Below are positions 61,178 to 64,000 of a DNA stretch of 64,000 nucleotides, piece by piece (position 1 is the first letter of the stretch; the number at the start of each line of letters is the position of its first letter). The DNA lies in assembly GCF_900143185.1 (NCBI RefSeq), contig NZ_FSRQ01000002.1, positions 248,001 through 312,000 of the forward strand. Direction: 5' to 3'. The DNA comes from Chryseobacterium scophthalmum. GTDB lineage: Bacteria; Bacteroidota; Bacteroidia; Flavobacteriales; Weeksellaceae. The notes beneath the pieces were generated by a model. That model did no database searches, was not told the origin of the DNA, and worked only from the letters and a program-made list of their open reading frames with translations. The position numbers and the translations under genes were made by a program.

Positions 61178-61801
61178 TTAATTATATAAATCTAAATAAA
61201 CATCTTGACTGGAATTGTTTGCCAATTCTGCAATTTCTGAATTGGGAAGCGATTCTAAATATTCATTCATATGGATTTCATTAGCCGTTTTTACCGCTTT
61301 TTTATTTTGATTTCCAGAATTATTATTAACAACCTGCGAAACCACAGGCTTTATATCCATTTGTTTTTCAACTCTTTGATCACGATTTTCTACTGAAGTT
61401 AAATCTGACTCTAAAGTTTCGTATGCTATCTGACTTTCCTTTTTAGGTGCTGTTCTGTTATCAGCATAATTTCCATTTAAATCTCCATTTGTAGAAGAAT
61501 CTGAATTAGATTGATATACAAATGTCGCTCCGAAAATAAGAGCCAAAGACGCTGCAGCTGCATATCCCCAATTCAATTTGAAAATCGGAGCTTTGCGTTC
61601 AGTTTTTATTTCACTCATCACTCTGTCCTGAATATTTTCAAACATATTTTCAGGGACTTTGTAAATGTTTTTTCGTTCTAATTTTTCTAGATCAAAATCA
61701 TTCACTTCGCTCAACACTCTATTCTGAATGCTTTCAAACATATTGTCTGGCATTTTATAAATGTTTTGGCGCTCTAATTTTTCTAGATCAAAATCTTTCA
61801 T
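61178..61801 (-). CDS. Probable anti-sigma factor (single-span membrane protein)
   Basis: A 207-residue protein with a cytoplasmic N-terminal part, one transmembrane helix near residues 80-98 (YAAAASLALIFGATFVY) and a polar outer domain. The N-terminus is a 32-residue tandem duplication: FDLEKLERQNIYKMPDNMFE and again FDLEKLERKNIYKVPENMFE. Each copy may bind the sigma factor. The gene follows the ECF sigma gene closely. The ATG at 61799-61801 is preferred over one 15 bp upstream. Confidence 0.8.
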   Translation of the reverse strand: MKDFDLEKLERQNIYKMPDNMFESIQNRVLSEVNDFDLEKLERKNIYKVPENMFENIQDRVMSEIKTERKAPIFKLNWGYAAAASLALIFGATFVYQSNSDSSTNGDLNGNYADNRTAPKKESQIAYETLESDLTSVENRDQRVEKQMDIKPVVSQVVNNNSGNQNKKAVKTANEIHMNEYLESLPNSEIAELANNSSQDVYLDLYN

Positions 61802-61819
61802 GTTGTGGGTTCTCAAAAA

Positions 61820-62371
61820 TTATCTCTCGTAATTCTCTTTGATATATTCTTCTATTTTTTGTTTGGCGTAATGATAATTTGTTTTTAAAGTTCCTACCGA
61901 CATATCAACTATTTTTGATATCTCTTCGTAAGGTAAATCATCATAATACCGCATCATAAATACCAGTTTCTGCTTTTCGGGCAGACTTTGTATGGCTCTT
62001 TGCAAAAAAACTTGTATTTCTTCAGCATCACTGTGTGTGTTATCGGCAACCAGATTCTGCATGTAATATTCCGGATCTTCATCGGTTTTCTGCATTTTTT
62101 TCAGTTTATTAATCTGCTGCAAAGCTTCATTGGTTGCAATTCTGTACAGCCAAGTATACAACTGACTGTCATTTTTAAACTGATGAAAATTTTGGTAAGC
62201 TTTTATAAATGTTTCCTGCAAAGTGTCCTGAGCAAGGTCTCCATCTACAATAATGCGTCTGATATGCCAATATAATCTACTCTGATAAGCATCCATCAAC
62301 ACCCGAATACCTTTATCAAGTGTTCGTGGGTTTTGCATCAGCGCAATAATTTCTGCGTCTTTAATCTTCAT
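61820..62371 (-). CDS. ECF-type RNA polymerase sigma factor
   Basis: A 183-residue sigma-70 factor with region 2 (LAQDTLQETFIKAYQNFHQF, LYTWLYRIATNEALQQINK) and region 4 (LPEKQKLVFMMRYYDDLPYEEISKIVDMSVGTLKTNYHYAKQKIEEY). No region 1 or 3. First gene of the operon with its anti-sigma and a periplasmic protein; likely responds to envelope stress. Confidence 0.95.
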   Translation of the reverse strand: MKIKDAEIIALMQNPRTLDKGIRVLMDAYQSRLYWHIRRIIVDGDLAQDTLQETFIKAYQNFHQFKNDSQLYTWLYRIATNEALQQINKLKKMQKTDEDPEYYMQNLVADNTHSDAEEIQVFLQRAIQSLPEKQKLVFMMRYYDDLPYEEISKIVDMSVGTLKTNYHYAKQKIEEYIKENYER

Positions 62372-62539
62372 AAGATGCTTTCATTGTTTTGGATTACAAA
62401 AATATCTAAAAGTTAAATTACTTATTCAATTTTGAGTCCAATATATTAACTTTTAAGATTTATAGCAATAATATTTATTCGAAAATGTCCATTATAATTC
62501 AGCTTTCTACTCAAAACTAAAAACTCTTATCTTTGTTTT

Positions 62540-63292
62540 ATGCAAACAGTCATTATCGGTTCCGGGAATGTTGCCTATCATTTGGCAAAAGCTTTCGTTC
62601 AAAATGGTATTTCCATAGCCCAAATCTTTGGAAGAAATAAGAAAGAATTGAATAAAATTTCAGAAGAATTAAATATTCCAAATTCAACTAAACATTTAGT
62701 CAAATCAGATTTATATATTATTTGTGTAAGTGACGGTTCTATAGGAGCTGTTTCTAAATTGATTACTAAAAAAGATTGCCTTGTCGCCCATACTTCAGGA
62801 TCTCTTCCGAAAGAGATTTTGATAGGGGAGTACAGGAAATCCAGTTTCTACCCTTTACAGACTTTTTCTAAAACTAAAAATTTAGATTATAAGAAAATTC
62901 CTTTTTTTATTGAAACTGAAAATGAAGAAGACCAAAAAACTTTAACCGATTTGGCTTCAAAAATTTCAGATAATGTAATGGAAAGCACCCATGAAAAGAG
63001 GAAATATATTCACCTAACTGCAGTATTTGCCTGCAACTTTGTGAATCATCTTTTTGCAAGAGCCAAGGAAATTTCAGACGCACAGGAAATTCCGTTTGAT
63101 TATTTTTTACCGTTGATTAATGAAACAGTTCAGAAAATTAATGAAATAGATCCTAAATCAGCCCAAACCGGACCTGCCGTAAGAAACGACCAAAGAGTTT
63201 TGGAATTGCATGAGCAGTTATTAAAAGATGAAAGTCTCGAGATTTATAAAACAATAAATCATTCAATTAAAAAAATGTATCAATTACCATAA
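62540..63292 (+). CDS. DUF2520/Rossmann-fold oxidoreductase-like protein
   Basis: A 250-residue protein. The N-terminal dinucleotide-binding motif is IIGSGNVAYHLAKAF, followed by HTSGSLPKEIL and YPLQTFSKTKNLDYKKIPFFIE; the C-terminal helical domain (HLTAVFACNFVNHLFARAKE, GPAVRNDQRVLELH) is DUF2520. It resembles a pantoate or proline-type dehydrogenase; substrate unknown. Confidence 0.9.
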   Translation: MQTVIIGSGNVAYHLAKAFVQNGISIAQIFGRNKKELNKISEELNIPNSTKHLVKSDLYIICVSDGSIGAVSKLITKKDCLVAHTSGSLPKEILIGEYRKSSFYPLQTFSKTKNLDYKKIPFFIETENEEDQKTLTDLASKISDNVMESTHEKRKYIHLTAVFACNFVNHLFARAKEISDAQEIPFDYFLPLINETVQKINEIDPKSAQTGPAVRNDQRVLELHEQLLKDESLEIYKTINHSIKKMYQLP

Positions 63293-63305
63293 ATTTTTAA
63301 CTTTG

Positions 63306-64000
63306 ATGAAAACCGAAAAAATGGACACAAAAATTATTCGTTCTCTCATCATCGGAGCAGCAATCGTTATTACAGCTTTCGTCTTAGGCTCAAGTTTTAA
63401 AAACAGAAATTTAAAACAAGATACAATATCCGTTACTGGTCTTGGTTCAAAAGATTTTATTTCAGATGAAATAAGTTGGGGCGGAAGTTTTGATGCAAAT
63501 GCAATGGATGCAAAAGAAGCATACAATTTGATTTCGCAAGACAAAGAAAAAGTAAAGGCATTTTTCTACAGCAAAGGTTTCAAAGCAGGTGAATTTGCTT
63601 TTGGTGGAGTGAATTTTTCAAGGTCTTATCGTACGGTTACTATAAAAGAAGCAGACGGAGCAGAAAAATCTGAAGATGTTTTTGACGGATACAAAGCTAC
63701 CCAAAGTGTATTTTTCAGAGCTAAGAAAAATCCGGCTTTGATGAAAAAAATTGAAAGCGTAATTGATAAAACTGCAGAACTCATCAATAGTGGAGTACAG
63801 TTTGAACCATCTTCTGCACAATATACTTATTCTGACCTTTCTTCGTTGAAACATAGCTTGATAGAACAAGGCTCCAAAGATGCGAGAGAAAGAGCGGAGA
63901 AAATTGTAAAAAGTGCAGACGGAGACCTTGGAAAATTAAAAGACGCTTCGATGGGTGTATTTCAGATTACCGCAAAAGGTTCTACAGATGAAGATAGTTA
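63306..64000 (+). CDS. SIMPL-domain (DUF541) protein, cut by window edge
   Basis: The frame from ATG 63306 runs open to the window end (231 codons). MKTEKMDTKIIRSLIIGAAI leads into a signal anchor, then DTISVTGLGSKDFISDEISW and a C-terminal part with LKHSLIEQGSKDARERAEKI, typical of SIMPL/DUF541 periplasmic proteins. A second ATG at 63321 is possible. It starts 14 bp after the DUF2520 stop and is probably co-transcribed. Confidence 0.85.
   Translation, partial: MKTEKMDTKIIRSLIIGAAIVITAFVLGSSFKNRNLKQDTISVTGLGSKDFISDEISWGGSFDANAMDAKEAYNLISQDKEKVKAFFYSKGFKAGEFAFGGVNFSRSYRTVTIKEADGAEKSEDVFDGYKATQSVFFRAKKNPALMKKIESVIDKTAELINSGVQFEPSSAQYTYSDLSSLKHSLIEQGSKDARERAEKIVKSADGDLGKLKDASMGVFQITAKGSTDEDS

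Overview
The window is AT-rich DNA from a flavobacterium close to Chryseobacterium (Bacteroidetes, Weeksellaceae-like). This rests on Bacteroidetes-type promoters (TTG, about 20 bp, TAnnTTTG), near absence of Shine-Dalgarno sites, GLPGLI and DUF3127 proteins, a MurE with the meso-diaminopimelate DNPR motif, and short degenerate repeats in many spacers. All calls come from reading the sequence; no database search was run.

Layout. 1-803: a cut GH3-family gene and a bacilliredoxin. 1463-18826 (minus): a nearly complete division and cell wall (dcw) cluster, mraZ-rsmH-ftsL-ftsI-murE-mraY-murD-ftsW-murG-murC-ftsQ-ftsA-ftsZ-yqeY. It has no murF, carries a four-helix-bundle gene between murE and mraY, and has repeats in nearly every spacer. 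19099-20990 (plus): hydrolase, EngB GTPase, ElaA-type acetyltransferase. 20991-26428: an accessory region with five minus-strand promoter cassettes sharing one palindromic operator at fixed spacing. Four make predicted short structured transcripts; the fifth lies upstream of an 803-residue head-repeat surface protein. 26429-30986 (minus): TPR/AraC-type regulator, then a lipoprotein, membrane protein, histidine kinase and LuxR-type response regulator operon. 31266-31520: three tRNAs (Leu, Gly, Leu).

31694-47756: a DUF3127 protein with an SSB-like tail, Aat, an EamA transporter, TPR protein, GlmM, an outer-membrane protein, a RelE/ParE-type toxin-antitoxin pair, FeoA-FeoB with a small Cys-rich partner, a GLPGLI protein, FkbM methyltransferase, DinB protein, a large outer-membrane barrel and a JmjC-like cupin. 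47872-48066 encodes a double-glycine bacteriocin-like peptide.

48202-56811 (minus): an NAD/ADP-ribose island: KptA, ADP-ribosylglycohydrolase, class III sirtuin, macrodomain protein, a frameshifted DUF4291 gene, a crystallin-J1-like ADP-ribosylation gene with a premature stop, a SLOG-like protein, a short PurA-like synthetase, a vWA protein, a coiled-coil protein, a NADAR protein and an NrtR-like Nudix regulator. A 15-bp inverted repeat recurs upstream of the last three transcription units, suggesting one local regulon. 56935-64000: DUF1579 lipoprotein, LepA, secreted unknowns, an ECF sigma/anti-sigma pair, a DUF2520 protein and a cut SIMPL-domain gene.

The two parts most worth following up are the operator-linked cassette array (20991-26428) and the NAD/ADP-ribose island with its putative NrtR sites and two freshly damaged genes.
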